NCBI RefSeq assembly: GCF_026968045.1
Contig: NZ_JAPVBQ010000004.1
Span: 363,587-427,586 of the forward strand
Direction: 5' to 3'
Length of the DNA stretch: 64,000 bases
Origin: Modestobacter sp. VKM Ac-2977
GTDB lineage: Bacteria > Actinomycetota > Actinomycetes > Mycobacteriales > Geodermatophilaceae
Every line of letters begins with the position of its first letter. Position 1 is the first letter of the stretch. Positions 1 through 7,777 of this stretch are shown in pieces. Made by a program: the position numbers and the translations under genes. Below the pieces are notes generated by a model, which had not been told where the DNA came from, ran no database searches, and was given only the letters and a program-made list of their open reading frames with translations.

Positions 1-83
1 TCCGGGCAGGCCAGGATCTCCAGGAGATCCGGTTCGATGCCCAGCGTCTGGTCGGTGGCGCCTGCCGGCGTGTCGTTGCTCAT
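1..83 (-). CDS. Trm112 family protein, N-terminal fragment
   Basis: Only the first 27 codons are inside the window; the gene continues past base 1. The ATG is at 81-83 and its first bases overlap the stop codon of the phosphomannomutase gene (ATGA overlap), so the two are probably translated from one message. The readable peptide ends in LLEILACP, the usual opening of Trm112-like zinc-ribbon proteins, where the cysteine is the first metal ligand. Family members are small (about 60-75 residues) and activate methyltransferases or serve as small zinc proteins. The family call rests on this short motif and on the common actinobacterial habit of finding such a gene next to the phosphomannomutase. 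Confidence 0.6.
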   Translation of the reverse strand, partial: MSNDTPAGATDQTLGIEPDLLEILACP

Positions 84-1459
84 GCCCGCACCATCTCCAG
101 TACCTCGTCGCGCAGTTCGGCCATCCGAGCCGCATCGGCCGCCTCGACGTTGAGGCGCAGCAGCGGTTCGGTGTTGCTGGCCCGCAGGTTGAACCACGAG
201 CCGTCGGGCAGGGAGACGGTGAGCCCGTCGAGGTCGTCGATGGTGACGCCGTCCCGCTCACCGTAGGTCTCCCGGACCGCCGCCACCCGCCCGGCCTGGT
301 CCTCGACGGTCGAGTTGACCTCACCGGAGGCCACGTAGCGCTCGTAGGCGGCGGTGAGCTCCGACAGCGGGCGGGACTGCTCGCCGAGCGCGGCCAGCAC
401 GTGCATCGCGGCCAGCATGCCGGTGTCGGCGCGCCAGAAGTCGCGGAAGTAGTAGTGCGCCGAGTGCTCGCCACCGAAGACGGCGTCGGTGCGGGCCATC
501 TCCTCCTTGATGAAGGAGTGCCCGACCCGGGTGCGCACCGGCTCCCCGCCGTGCTCGCGCACGATCTCCGGCACCGCCCGGGAGGTGATCAGGTTGTGGA
601 TGATCGTCGTCCCGGCGCCCTTGGCGAGCTCGCGGACGGCGACCAGCCCGGTGATCGCCGACGGGCTCACCGGCTCGCCGCGCTCGTCGACGATGAAGCA
701 GCGGTCGGCGTCCCCGTCGAACGCCAGGCCGATGTCGGCGCCGTGCTCCCGGACCCCCGCCTGCAGGTCGACCAGGTTCGCCGGGTCCAGCGGGTTCGCC
801 TCGTGGTTGGGGAACGAGCCGTCCAGCTCGAAGTACATCGGCACGATCTCCAGCGGGAGACCGGACAGCACCACGGGGACGGTGAAGCCGCCCATCCCGT
901 TACCGGCGTCGACCACGACCTTCAGCGGCCGGATGCCGGAGAGGTCGACCAGGCCGCGCAGGTGGGTGGCGTACTCGGCGACCAGGTCCCGGGTGCTCAC
1001 CGAGCCCAGGCGCGTGACGTCCCGCTGGAAGACGGCCGTGCCGTCGACCAGCTGCTCGGCCCACTCCCGGATCTGCACCAGCCCGGAGTCCTGGCCGATC
1101 GGCGCCGCGCCGGCCCGGCACAGCTTGATGCCGTTGTACTGGGCGGGGTTGTGGCTGGCGGTGAACATCGCACCCGGCATCTCCAGGGAGCCGGCCGCGA
1201 AGTAGAGCAGGTCGGTCGAGCCCAGCCCGGCCTCGACGACGTCGACCCCGCGGGACAGGACCCCCTCCGCGAACGCCCGGGAGAGCGGCACCGAGGAGTC
1301 ACGCATGTCGTGCGCGGTGACGACGGCGGTCGCTCCCGTCTCGGCGTGCACGAACTCGGCGAAGGCGGCCCCGATCGCGCGGGCCACGGTTTCGTCCCAC
1401 TGCTCGGGGACCAGGCCCCGGACGTCGTAGGCCTTGATGATCGACGTCAGGTCTGCCAC
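80..1459 (-). CDS. manB: Phosphomannomutase/phosphoglucomutase
   Basis: This 459-residue protein interconverts hexose 6-phosphate and hexose 1-phosphate; here the likely role is mannose 6-phosphate to mannose 1-phosphate for GDP-mannose. The phosphoserine loop TASHNP places the catalytic Ser at residue 102, the magnesium loop DGDADR is at 248-253, the sugar-binding GEHSAH at 330-335, and a RASNTEP phosphate-binding loop lies near the C terminus. Length and motif order match the alpha-D-phosphohexomutase family. The start is a GTG at 1459; TAGGAT ends seven bases upstream, so the transcript may be leaderless. The stop overlaps the Trm112-like start. It is equivalent in position to M. tuberculosis Rv3257c. 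The guanylyltransferase that would use its product is at 11569-12669. Confidence 0.93.
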   Translation of the reverse strand: MADLTSIIKAYDVRGLVPEQWDETVARAIGAAFAEFVHAETGATAVVTAHDMRDSSVPLSRAFAEGVLSRGVDVVEAGLGSTDLLYFAAGSLEMPGAMFTASHNPAQYNGIKLCRAGAAPIGQDSGLVQIREWAEQLVDGTAVFQRDVTRLGSVSTRDLVAEYATHLRGLVDLSGIRPLKVVVDAGNGMGGFTVPVVLSGLPLEIVPMYFELDGSFPNHEANPLDPANLVDLQAGVREHGADIGLAFDGDADRCFIVDERGEPVSPSAITGLVAVRELAKGAGTTIIHNLITSRAVPEIVREHGGEPVRTRVGHSFIKEEMARTDAVFGGEHSAHYYFRDFWRADTGMLAAMHVLAALGEQSRPLSELTAAYERYVASGEVNSTVEDQAGRVAAVRETYGERDGVTIDDLDGLTVSLPDGSWFNLRASNTEPLLRLNVEAADAARMAELRDEVLEMVRA

Positions 1460-1472
1460 GCGGGTGATCCTA
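1460..1472 (-). promoter_or_regulatory. Leaderless-type promoter of phosphomannomutase gene
   Basis: A TAGGAT -10 element (1467-1472, minus strand) is followed by seven bases and then the GTG start. No Shine-Dalgarno sequence lies between them. This spacing would put the transcription start at or next to the first base of the start codon. Confidence 0.5.
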
Positions 1473-1552
1473 TGAGGACCCCGTCCTCCGCACGCCGCAC
1501 GAGCCCGCGGCCCCCGTCCAGGGGCCCGTCCTGAGCGGGCGGGAGGGGGTCT

Positions 1553-1906
1553 TCAGGGGAGGTTGGGGAGGACGCGCAGGTGGCCGCGGCGGGTGCCGCT
1601 GCCGTCGTCGGCCGGGTCGCGCGGGGGCTCCGGGCGCGCGGCCTCGCGGACCGCGTCGGCCAGCGCGAGCAGGTCGTCGCCGGTCGGGCCGGCGTCATCG
1701 GCGTCGATCTCGTGGCGGACGACCTCCCAGCCCCGCGGCACCGTGAGCCGCTCGGCGTGGAACTCGCACAGGTCGTAGCTGTGCGGCTCCGAGTAGGTCG
1801 CCAACGGGCCCACGACGGCCGTGGACTCCGCGTACACGTAGGTCAAGGTGGCTGCCGCCGGTTGCGCGCAGCCGCTGCGCGAACAGCGACGTGACTGCCT
1901 CACCAC
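1553..1906 (-). CDS. DUF3499 family protein
   Basis: This 117-residue protein belongs to an actinobacteria-specific family of unknown function. The N-terminal CSRSGC pair of cysteines, the strongly conserved stretch containing LTYVYAEST and the later YDLCEFHAERL suggest a small zinc-ribbon-like fold with Cys and His ligands. The C-terminal 45 residues are acidic and basic low complexity and look disordered. The GTG start at 1906 has a GAGGAA ribosome site just upstream. It lies between the phosphomannomutase and the zincin-like gene, the same place as Rv3258c in M. tuberculosis. The function is unknown; the family assignment is good. Confidence 0.85.
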   Translation of the reverse strand: MVRQSRRCSRSGCAQPAAATLTYVYAESTAVVGPLATYSEPHSYDLCEFHAERLTVPRGWEVVRHEIDADDAGPTGDDLLALADAVREAARPEPPRDPADDGSGTRRGHLRVLPNLP

Positions 1907-2074
1907 CGGTTCCTCACGCCGGGCACACTATCCGCAGCCGGCGCCGTCTGGGGAGGAGGCGCACCGGATCGCGCACGTCCACCCCCTCCCCCCCACCCCG
2001 GCACTCCCGCCCCAGCCGTCACTCGCCCGGCGTCCCCGGCCGGTCGCCGCGGACGCTGCAGCTCGGTGAGGCCG

Positions 2075-2089
2075 TAGGCTCCTGCCGCG
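2075..2089 (+). promoter_or_regulatory. Promoter of zincin-like gene
   Basis: TAGGCT at 2075-2080 is followed by nine bases and the ATG at 2090, with no ribosome-binding site. The transcript is probably leaderless or has a leader of only a few bases. Confidence 0.4.
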
Positions 2090-2548
2090 ATGGACCGCCT
2101 CCCTGCCCGTGCCCGGCGCGACCGTCATGGCCGCGGCCTGCGCGGTCGTCTCGTGCCGCCGACGGTGCCGCTGTCCCGCAGCCGCGCCGAGCAGTTCGAC
2201 GACCTGGTCCTCGACGCGGTCGAGGACCTGGAGCGCCGCTGGGAGCGCGAGCTCGCCGGTGTCGAGTTCGCCGTCGAGGACGTCCCCTGGGTCGACCACA
2301 CCAGCCCGGACGACGTGGTGCTGGACGCCGACGTGCTGGAGGACGGCAGCGTCCCGCTGGCCCGGGTGCTGCCCGCGCACCGGGAGGGCGGGCAGGAGCA
2401 CCCGGCCCGGATCGTGGTCTACCGCCGTCCGCTGGAGATCCGCGCCGCCGACCGCGACGACCTCGCCGACCTGGTGCGCGACGTCGTCGTGGACCAGGTG
2501 GCGGTGCTGCTGGGCCGGGACCCCGAGGAGATCGACCCCGCCGGTTGA
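2090..2548 (+). CDS. Metallopeptidase (zincin-like) family protein lacking the HExxH motif
   Basis: This 152-residue protein matches the zincin-like family next to DUF3499 in actinobacteria (position of Rv3259). The N terminus is basic; a conserved acidic core follows (FDDLVLDAVEDLE near residues 36-48), then a strand with IVVYRRPLE. The helix that should carry the zinc motif reads VVVDQVAVLLGRDPEEID: both histidines and the glutamate of HExxH are absent, replaced by DQVAV. Recalled actinobacterial relatives often show a similar EQVA form, so this is probably a family-wide loss of metal binding rather than a mutation here. Catalytic activity is unlikely. A -10 box is nine bases before the ATG. 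Confidence 0.75.
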   Translation: MDRLPARARRDRHGRGLRGRLVPPTVPLSRSRAEQFDDLVLDAVEDLERRWERELAGVEFAVEDVPWVDHTSPDDVVLDADVLEDGSVPLARVLPAHREGGQEHPARIVVYRRPLEIRAADRDDLADLVRDVVVDQVAVLLGRDPEEIDPAG

Positions 2549-2588
2549 CCGGGTCGCACCGGGCCCCTTTGCCATGCTGGGCGCCGAG

Positions 2589-4052
2589 ATGAGCGCAGCG
2601 AAGCAGCAGTCCGGCCCGCACGGTGTCCGGCGGGCAGCCGTCACCGGGGTCGTCGTCGTCCTGGTCGTCCTCGCCGCCGGCCTGGCGCTGCTCGCCCTCC
2701 AGCCCCGGACGACGACGGCCACCGCGACCCTGACCGTGACCCCCCGCACCGAGGCCGGCGCGGACGCCGCCCTGCTGCTGGCCGACCGGTACACCGCGCT
2801 CGCCGGGTCCGCCGAGGTCCTGGACGCGGCGCAGGCGGACGAGCCGGCGCTGGCCGAGGTGTCGCCGACCCAGCTCCAGGAGGGCATCGAGGCCGAGCGT
2901 CCGCCCGGCACCGCCACCGTCGTGGTGCAGGTGACGCTGCCCGACCGGGACTCGGCGGTGACCGCCGCCAACGCGGTGGTCGGCCGACTCGTCGAGGCCG
3001 GCACCGACGAGCAGATCGTGGACGTCGACCCGGGGCGGGAGGCATCGCCCGCCCGCACCACCGGCTCGTCGGTCACCGCTCGGTGGGTGGTCGTCTCGGT
3101 GCTGCTGGCCCTCGCCGCCGGGCTGTGCGCCGCGCTGGCCTCGACCCTGCTGACCCGGGGACGGGCTGCCGGGCGGGCGACCGGGAGCGCGGACACCGAG
3201 GGCGACGCCGAGGCGCTCGACGACCTGCCCGGCTTCCTGGCGGACCCACCCGGCTCCCCCGCACCCGTGCCGCCGCGGACCAGCCGGACGGGGGCGACGG
3301 CCGCCCCGGTCAGGACACCCGGGGGCGCCGTCTCCCGCACGACCGCGTCCGTCGCCACCCTGACGGCCGCAGCGCTGCTGGTCCTCGCGGCGGTGGCGGT
3401 GGGGGCCCCCACCGGCCGGGCCGGCGACGACACCTCCGCCGCCCCGCCGGTCGGCACCGCGCCCGCCCTCACCCCCACGGCGCCCACCCCCACGGCGCCG
3501 GACCCGGCCGTCACCGCGCCGATCACGCCGACCGCCGAGACGGGCGCGGGTGCGCTCGCCTTCCGATCGGTGCCGCTGGGCTCGGACGGGATCGCGGCCA
3601 CGGCGACCTTCGGCGGCGTGCTGCTGGAGGAGCGGGCCGTGGGGCTGACCGTCACCTACCCCAGCGTCAGCCTCACCAGCGACGGCCGACGCTCGCTGGC
3701 GCACGTCCGGCTGCCCACCTACAACTGCCTGACCACCGAGCCCCCCGCCGACCCGGTGGCCGCCGGCTGCGTCCGGTCGATCACCGAGTACGCCGACCTG
3801 GCCAGCCCGGAGCTGCAGGTCACCCGGGACGGCGACCGCATCGAGCTGGCCGGCCTCTTCCCCACCTACACGCGCCCGAACGGCAGCGCGCCCAGCCACA
3901 CCGGGCGGGCGTACCAGCTGGCGGCCTCGATCGCCCCCGACGGCCCGCGCCGGGACGGCACCACCCCGGCGACCGGGGTCGTGCGCATCGGGCTGGACAG
4001 CGCGACCACCGCACCCGAGCGTGGGGTCAGCCGGCTGCAGCACCCCGGCTGA
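2589..4052 (+). CDS. Wzz-like membrane protein with extracytoplasmic C-terminal domain
   Basis: The 487-residue product has an N-terminal membrane helix (about residues 16-38), then a region like the Wzz/capsular chain-length domain (ATATLTVTPR, a LADRYTALAGSAEVLDAA helix and a paired-strand TATVVVQV), and a second helix at about 163-185. After a Pro/Thr-rich linker a third helix (about 248-268) leads into a Pro/Thr-rich stalk and a C-terminal domain of about 180 residues rich in beta strand with two cysteines. ATG at 2589 was chosen because the product then starts with a short basic stretch before the first helix; ATG at 2574 is an in-frame alternative. There is no kinase domain. A role in regulating polymer length is plausible but not shown. 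The last 26 bases overlap the convergent gene. Confidence 0.6.
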   Translation: MSAAKQQSGPHGVRRAAVTGVVVVLVVLAAGLALLALQPRTTTATATLTVTPRTEAGADAALLLADRYTALAGSAEVLDAAQADEPALAEVSPTQLQEGIEAERPPGTATVVVQVTLPDRDSAVTAANAVVGRLVEAGTDEQIVDVDPGREASPARTTGSSVTARWVVVSVLLALAAGLCAALASTLLTRGRAAGRATGSADTEGDAEALDDLPGFLADPPGSPAPVPPRTSRTGATAAPVRTPGGAVSRTTASVATLTAAALLVLAAVAVGAPTGRAGDDTSAAPPVGTAPALTPTAPTPTAPDPAVTAPITPTAETGAGALAFRSVPLGSDGIAATATFGGVLLEERAVGLTVTYPSVSLTSDGRRSLAHVRLPTYNCLTTEPPADPVAAGCVRSITEYADLASPELQVTRDGDRIELAGLFPTYTRPNGSAPSHTGRAYQLAASIAPDGPRRDGTTPATGVVRIGLDSATTAPERGVSRLQHPG

Positions 4053-4893
4053 GCGCGCCCCGGCGGCCCAGCTGGCTGAGGCCGGCGGCAGCGGTCAACG
4101 TGCCCGAAGGTGCCCCGAGCTCGCGGCGCAGGCCCCCGATCCCGCTGGTCCCCCACCACGGCCAGCGCTCCTCCCCGGCGGCGCCGCGATCGAGCAGGGT
4201 GAGCAGCAGGGCCTGCGGCCGCCCGTCGTCCGCCGGGACGACGGCGACCTCCAGCTCACCGATCGCGGCGTGCAGCCGCGCCGCGGCGCGCACGAACGTC
4301 CGCTGGGCGGGCGGCAGCTGAGCGAGCACGGCCGGCAGCCAGCGCTCGACCTCACCCGGGTCCCGGCTGCGGGAGACGTCGGCGACGGTGTCCAGCTCGT
4401 CGACCAGCCGGCGGCTGCGCGTGGTGGCCAGCTGGGCGTCCGACAACCCGGCGGCGAGGTGCCGCACCGTCGGGTCGCCGAGCGGCAGCCCGGTCAGCCG
4501 GAGGGTCCACGGGCCGCGGACCTGGTCCAGCAGCCCGATCACCCCCGCGGCGAGGCGTTCGGCGACGTCGTCGTCCCGCGCGGGGAACCGGGACTGTGGC
4601 CGCCCGGGCGGCAGCGGACCGGGCTCGGCGCCCAGCAGGCCGACCACGGTGCCGACGCCGCGGCGCCGGAACGACAACAGGGCCGCTCCGGCGGGACGGC
4701 TGTGTGCGTCCGGCTCCACCACCACCGCGTGCGGGCGGACCCGCCCGAACGGGCGGCCGGCCTGCGCGTTCAGTGCGGCGGTGAGCCACGGCCCGCGGGC
4801 GGGGAGGGGAACGGCGCGTTCGGCCAGGAGGGGCGCGGCGGCGCGGACCTCCCGGACCACGGCGGCGCGGCCGTCGACGACCCGGGTGTACAC
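4027..4893 (-). CDS. Conserved hypothetical protein
   Basis: This 288-residue protein was not recognised. It has no signal peptide or membrane segment; it is rich in Ala, Arg and Leu, and has an alpha/beta look (ARLHAAIGELEVAVVPADDG, then ALLLTLLD). A glycine/tryptophan-rich segment, EERWPWWGTSGIGGLRREL, is near the C terminus. Codon use and frame statistics look like a normal high-GC gene, and opposite-strand frames are less convincing. The GTG at 4893 is the best start in frame. It overlaps the end of the Wzz-like gene by 26 bases, tail to tail. Its own upstream region faces the end of whiB2, so it is transcribed separately or by read-through from whiB2. I assign no function. Confidence 0.6.
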   Translation of the reverse strand: MYTRVVDGRAAVVREVRAAAPLLAERAVPLPARGPWLTAALNAQAGRPFGRVRPHAVVVEPDAHSRPAGAALLSFRRRGVGTVVGLLGAEPGPLPPGRPQSRFPARDDDVAERLAAGVIGLLDQVRGPWTLRLTGLPLGDPTVRHLAAGLSDAQLATTRSRRLVDELDTVADVSRSRDPGEVERWLPAVLAQLPPAQRTFVRAAARLHAAIGELEVAVVPADDGRPQALLLTLLDRGAAGEERWPWWGTSGIGGLRRELGAPSGTLTAAAGLSQLGRRGALSRGAAAG

Positions 4894-5049
4894 GGGCCCC
4901 AGTCGACCACACGGGCGCGACGTCGAGAGCTGGGGAGTGGCCGGGCGATCAGCTCGAGGGAGGGCCTCGCCGGGTTGCTCGTCGGCGCGTCGTTGCGCCG
5001 ACCGTACGGGAGGAGAGCGGGTGGTGCAGTGGTGCGGGTGGGTCCTTCG

Positions 5050-5400
5050 TCAGCCGGCCTGGCGGCGGAGGCGACGACGCTCACGCTCGGAGAGGCCGCC
5101 CCAGATGCCGAAGCGCTCGTCCATGGTCAGGGCGTACTCCAGGCACTCGGCGCGCACCTCGCAGCCGGTGCAGATCCGCTTCGCCTCCCGGGTCGAGCCG
5201 CCCTTCTCCGGGAAGAACGCCTCCGGGTCGGTCTCGGCGCACAGGGCGCGCTCCTGCCAGCTCTGGTCCTCGACGTCCGCGCCCGGGAGGCCGGCGTCGA
5301 AGACGTCGGCCATGCCCAGCACGTCCCGCCCGTAGGAGGCCGGCACGGCCCCTGCTGTGGAGCTCTTGTGCTCGCTCAACCACGACACCTCGGCCATCAC
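5050..5400 (-). CDS. whiB2: WhiB-family iron-sulfur transcriptional regulator, WhiB2 type
   Basis: This 116-residue protein carries the four iron-sulfur cysteines of WhiB proteins (C54, C77, C80, C86, with the C-x2-C pair), the GIWGG turn at 98-102 and a basic RERRRLRRQ tail that contacts DNA. It should bind a [4Fe-4S] cluster and act with the principal sigma factor; WhiB2/WhmD homologues control septation and division in mycobacteria and Streptomyces. The call as WhiB2 rests on its place beside fbiA (as Rv3260c). The first codon is GTG at 5400 followed by ATG at 5397; a GAGAGGGGA ribosome site fits either. It is divergent from fbiA over a 297-base gap that holds a GACAC palindrome. Confidence 0.9.
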   Translation of the reverse strand: MMAEVSWLSEHKSSTAGAVPASYGRDVLGMADVFDAGLPGADVEDQSWQERALCAETDPEAFFPEKGGSTREAKRICTGCEVRAECLEYALTMDERFGIWGGLSERERRRLRRQAG

Positions 5401-5697
5401 GTTGCGTCCCCTCTCGCTCCGTCACGACGCCTGCTCCTGGGCGGATCCCAGTCGCCAGCGCCTGATGACGACATCGGAATTACACGCGTGTCGTTGAGTC
5501 GAGGTCAAGTCGGGCCGGTGTATCGCGGCGCCACACCGATCCCACCGGTCACAACTCGTCCGTGGGCCATCACAGACGACCTCGACACGCCGCCATCAAG
5601 CACACCATCTGCCATCGAGACCGAGCGGTTTCGTGGAGATCGACTGGGGCCCACCCGGGTCCGCCGTGGAGTTCTGCCGATCAGGCACCATGGTGAG
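5401..5697. promoter_or_regulatory. Divergent whiB2/fbiA control region
   Basis: This gene-free stretch is less GC-rich than its flanks. It contains the perfect palindrome ACACGCGTGT at 5482-5491, flanked so that GACAC reads toward whiB2 at 5488-5492 (minus strand). GACAC is the core recognition sequence of the sporulation regulator WhiA in Streptomyces, and whiB-type genes are among its targets, so a WhiA-like site is possible. I could not define convincing -35/-10 pairs for either gene. Confidence 0.35.
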
Positions 5698-6660
5698 GTG
5701 AGAATCGTCGTACTCGCCGGCGGCGTCGGCGGCGCCCGCTTCCTCCGCGGCCTCCTCGCAGCGGCTCCCGGCGCCGAGGTGACCGCCGTGGTCAACACCG
5801 GTGACGACGTGACCCTGCACGGGCTGCGGATCTGCCCCGACCTCGACACCGTCATGTACACGCTCGGTGACGGTATCGACGAGGAACGTGGCTGGGGCCG
5901 TCGCAGCGAGAGCTGGACCGTCAAGGACGAGCTGGCCGCCTACGGCGCCGAACCGACCTGGTTCGGCCTCGGCGACCGCGACCTCGCGACCCATCTCGTG
6001 CGCACCCGGATGCTCGACGCGGGCTACCCGCTCTCCGACGTCACCGCCGCGCTCGCCCAGCGCTGGCAGCCCGGGGTGCGGCTGCTGCCCATGAGCGACC
6101 AGCGGGTCGAGACGCACGTCGTGGTGACCGACCCGGACACCGAGCGTCCCCGGGCCATCCACTTCCAGGAGTGGTGGATCCGGCACCGGGCGGCCCTGGA
6201 CGCCAGCAGCTTCGTCCAGGTCGGCGTGCAGGACGCCCGGCCCGGCCCCGGCGTCGTCGAGGCGCTGACCACCGCCGACGCGGTGCTGTTCGCGCCGTCC
6301 AACCCGGTGGTCTCGATCGGCGCCGTGCTGGGGGTGCCCGGCATCCGCGCCGCCGTCCGCGCCGCGGCCGGGCGGGTGGTCGGCATCTCCCCCATCGTCG
6401 ACGGCGCAGCGCTGCGCGGCATGGCCGACCGCTGCCTGCCCGTGGTGGGCGTCGAGGTCAGCGCGGAGGGCGTCGGCCGGCACTACGGCGCCCGGTCCGC
6501 CGACGGCCTGCTGGACGCCTGGTTGGTGCACACCGGCGACCAGGCCACCGTGCCCGGCGTCGACGTGCGCGCCGTCCCGCTGCTGATGAGCTCGCCCGAG
6601 GCGACCCGGGCACTGGCCCGGGCGGCGCTGGACGCCGCAGGCGTCGCCACCACCCCGTGA
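5698..6660 (+). CDS. fbiA: 2-phospho-L-lactate (or phosphoenolpyruvate) transferase, coenzyme F420 synthesis
   Basis: This 320-residue enzyme joins the phospho-lactyl/enolpyruvyl guanosine donor to the deazaflavin Fo, giving (dehydro)F420-0. The N-terminal GGVGGAR loop (residues 8-14), VNTGDD and the MYTLGDG segment are hallmark CofD/FbiA motifs, as are [11 protein letters not shown] and the SNPVVSIG loop near the C-terminal half. The GTG at 5698 gives the canonical N terminus and has GTGAG just upstream. The upstream ATG at 5690 is out of frame. The stop overlaps the fbiB start by 3 bases, so the two are a coupled operon. It is equivalent to Rv3261. Confidence 0.93.
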   Translation: MRIVVLAGGVGGARFLRGLLAAAPGAEVTAVVNTGDDVTLHGLRICPDLDTVMYTLGDGIDEERGWGRRSESWTVKDELAAYGAEPTWFGLGDRDLATHLVRTRMLDAGYPLSDVTAALAQRWQPGVRLLPMSDQRVETHVVVTDPDTERPRAIHFQEWWIRHRAALDASSFVQVGVQDARPGPGVVEALTTADAVLFAPSNPVVSIGAVLGVPGIRAAVRAAAGRVVGISPIVDGAALRGMADRCLPVVGVEVSAEGVGRHYGARSADGLLDAWLVHTGDQATVPGVDVRAVPLLMSSPEATRALARAALDAAGVATTP

Positions 6661-7727
6661 CCGGGCCCGGCCTCCCCCCGGGGATCTCCGTGCACCCGGT
6701 GCCCGGCCTGCCCGAGTTCGCGCCGGGGGACGACCTGGCCGCCGCGATCGCCGGGGCGGCGCCGTGGCTGGCCGACGACGACGTCGTGGTGGTGACCTCC
6801 AAGGCCGTCTCCAAGGTGGAGGGCAACCTGGTCCGGATCGAGCCCGGCACCGACCGGGAGACCGCCCGACAGCAGGCCATCGACGCGGAGACCGTCCGGG
6901 TCGTCGCCCGCCGGGGTCCGCTGCGGATCGTCGAGACCCGGCACGGCTGGGTGGTCGCCGCAGCGGGGATCGACGCCTCGAACGTCGCGGCCGACGCGCT
7001 GGTCCTGCTGCCCGAGGACGCCGACGCCTCCGCCCGGCGGTTGCGCGACCGGCTGCACGGCCTGCTCGGGGTGACCGTGGCCGTCGTGGTCAGCGACACC
7101 TTCGGCCGCCCCTGGCGGGACGGCGTCACCGACGTGGCGATCGGCGCAGCCGGGCTGCCCGCGCTGGTCGACCACCGGGGAGCGGTCGACCCGCACGGCA
7201 ACCGGCTCGAGACCACCCAGGTCGCGGTCGTCGACGAGCTCGCCGCGGCGGGGGACCTGGTGAAGGGCAAGCTCGGCGGCATCCCGGTGGCGGTCGTGCG
7301 CGGCCTGCACGTCGAGGCGCCGGTGCCGGACGAGGGCACCCGTCCGCTGGTCCGGCTGGGTGCCGGTGACCTGTTCCCCACTGGCACCCGCGACCTGGTC
7401 GCCGGTCGGGTCCCTGCCCCGGAGCTGGCGCGGCGGCCCGGCGCGCTGGCCGCCGTCACCGATGCCTTCCGGGTCGCTGTGGCCGCCCTGCCGGAGTTCC
7501 CGGTGGTCTTCCGCTACGGCAGCGAGGAGGGCGACGACGGGGACGTCGTCGACGTCCACCTGGCCGACCCGATCACCCCGGCCACCTCGTTCTCCCTCGG
7601 CGCGGTCGTCGGCGTCGCACTGGTCCAGCTGCAGGCCGACGGCTGGGCGACCCGCTGGGAGTCGGCCGGCACCTTCGGCGGTGCGTCGCTGGCCGGCCGG
7701 CTGTGGCTGGGCACCGACACCGGCTGA
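6657..7727 (+). CDS. fbiB: Coenzyme F420:L-glutamate ligase with shortened C-terminal domain
   Basis: The 356-residue protein adds gamma-linked glutamates to F420-0. The first ~245 residues are a full CofE ligase ([39 protein letters not shown]). Mycobacterial FbiB is recalled as about 448 residues with a full nitroreductase-like second domain that binds FMN and reduces dehydro-F420-0. Here only about 105 residues follow the ligase, and the part with [15 protein letters not shown] and WESAGTFGG looks like the second half of that domain only. The reductase function may be lost or supplied elsewhere. The GTG at 6657 overlaps the fbiA stop (GTGA). Confidence 0.88.
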   Translation: MTGPGLPPGISVHPVPGLPEFAPGDDLAAAIAGAAPWLADDDVVVVTSKAVSKVEGNLVRIEPGTDRETARQQAIDAETVRVVARRGPLRIVETRHGWVVAAAGIDASNVAADALVLLPEDADASARRLRDRLHGLLGVTVAVVVSDTFGRPWRDGVTDVAIGAAGLPALVDHRGAVDPHGNRLETTQVAVVDELAAAGDLVKGKLGGIPVAVVRGLHVEAPVPDEGTRPLVRLGAGDLFPTGTRDLVAGRVPAPELARRPGALAAVTDAFRVAVAALPEFPVVFRYGSEEGDDGDVVDVHLADPITPATSFSLGAVVGVALVQLQADGWATRWESAGTFGGASLAGRLWLGTDTG

Positions 7728-7765
7728 CCCCCGGGGCAGGTCGGGCCGGGCGTCAGCCACTCGGC

Positions 7766-7777
7766 TAGCGTCGGGCC
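7766..7777 (+). promoter_or_regulatory. Leaderless-type promoter of rmlC
   Basis: TAGCGT at 7766-7771 is followed by six bases and the GTG start of rmlC. No ribosome-binding site lies between, so transcription probably begins at the start codon and rmlC is separate from fbiAB. Confidence 0.5.

Noticed and set aside
401..1534. Long plus-strand frame opposite the phosphomannomutase gene
   Set aside because: Arg/Gly/Asp-rich mirror translation of a high-GC gene; the opposite strand carries every family motif.
1928..4043. Two long minus-strand frames opposite the zincin-like and Wzz-like genes
   Set aside because: Low-complexity Ser/Ala/Thr or Arg/Gly products without motifs; the plus-strand products have domains and start signals.
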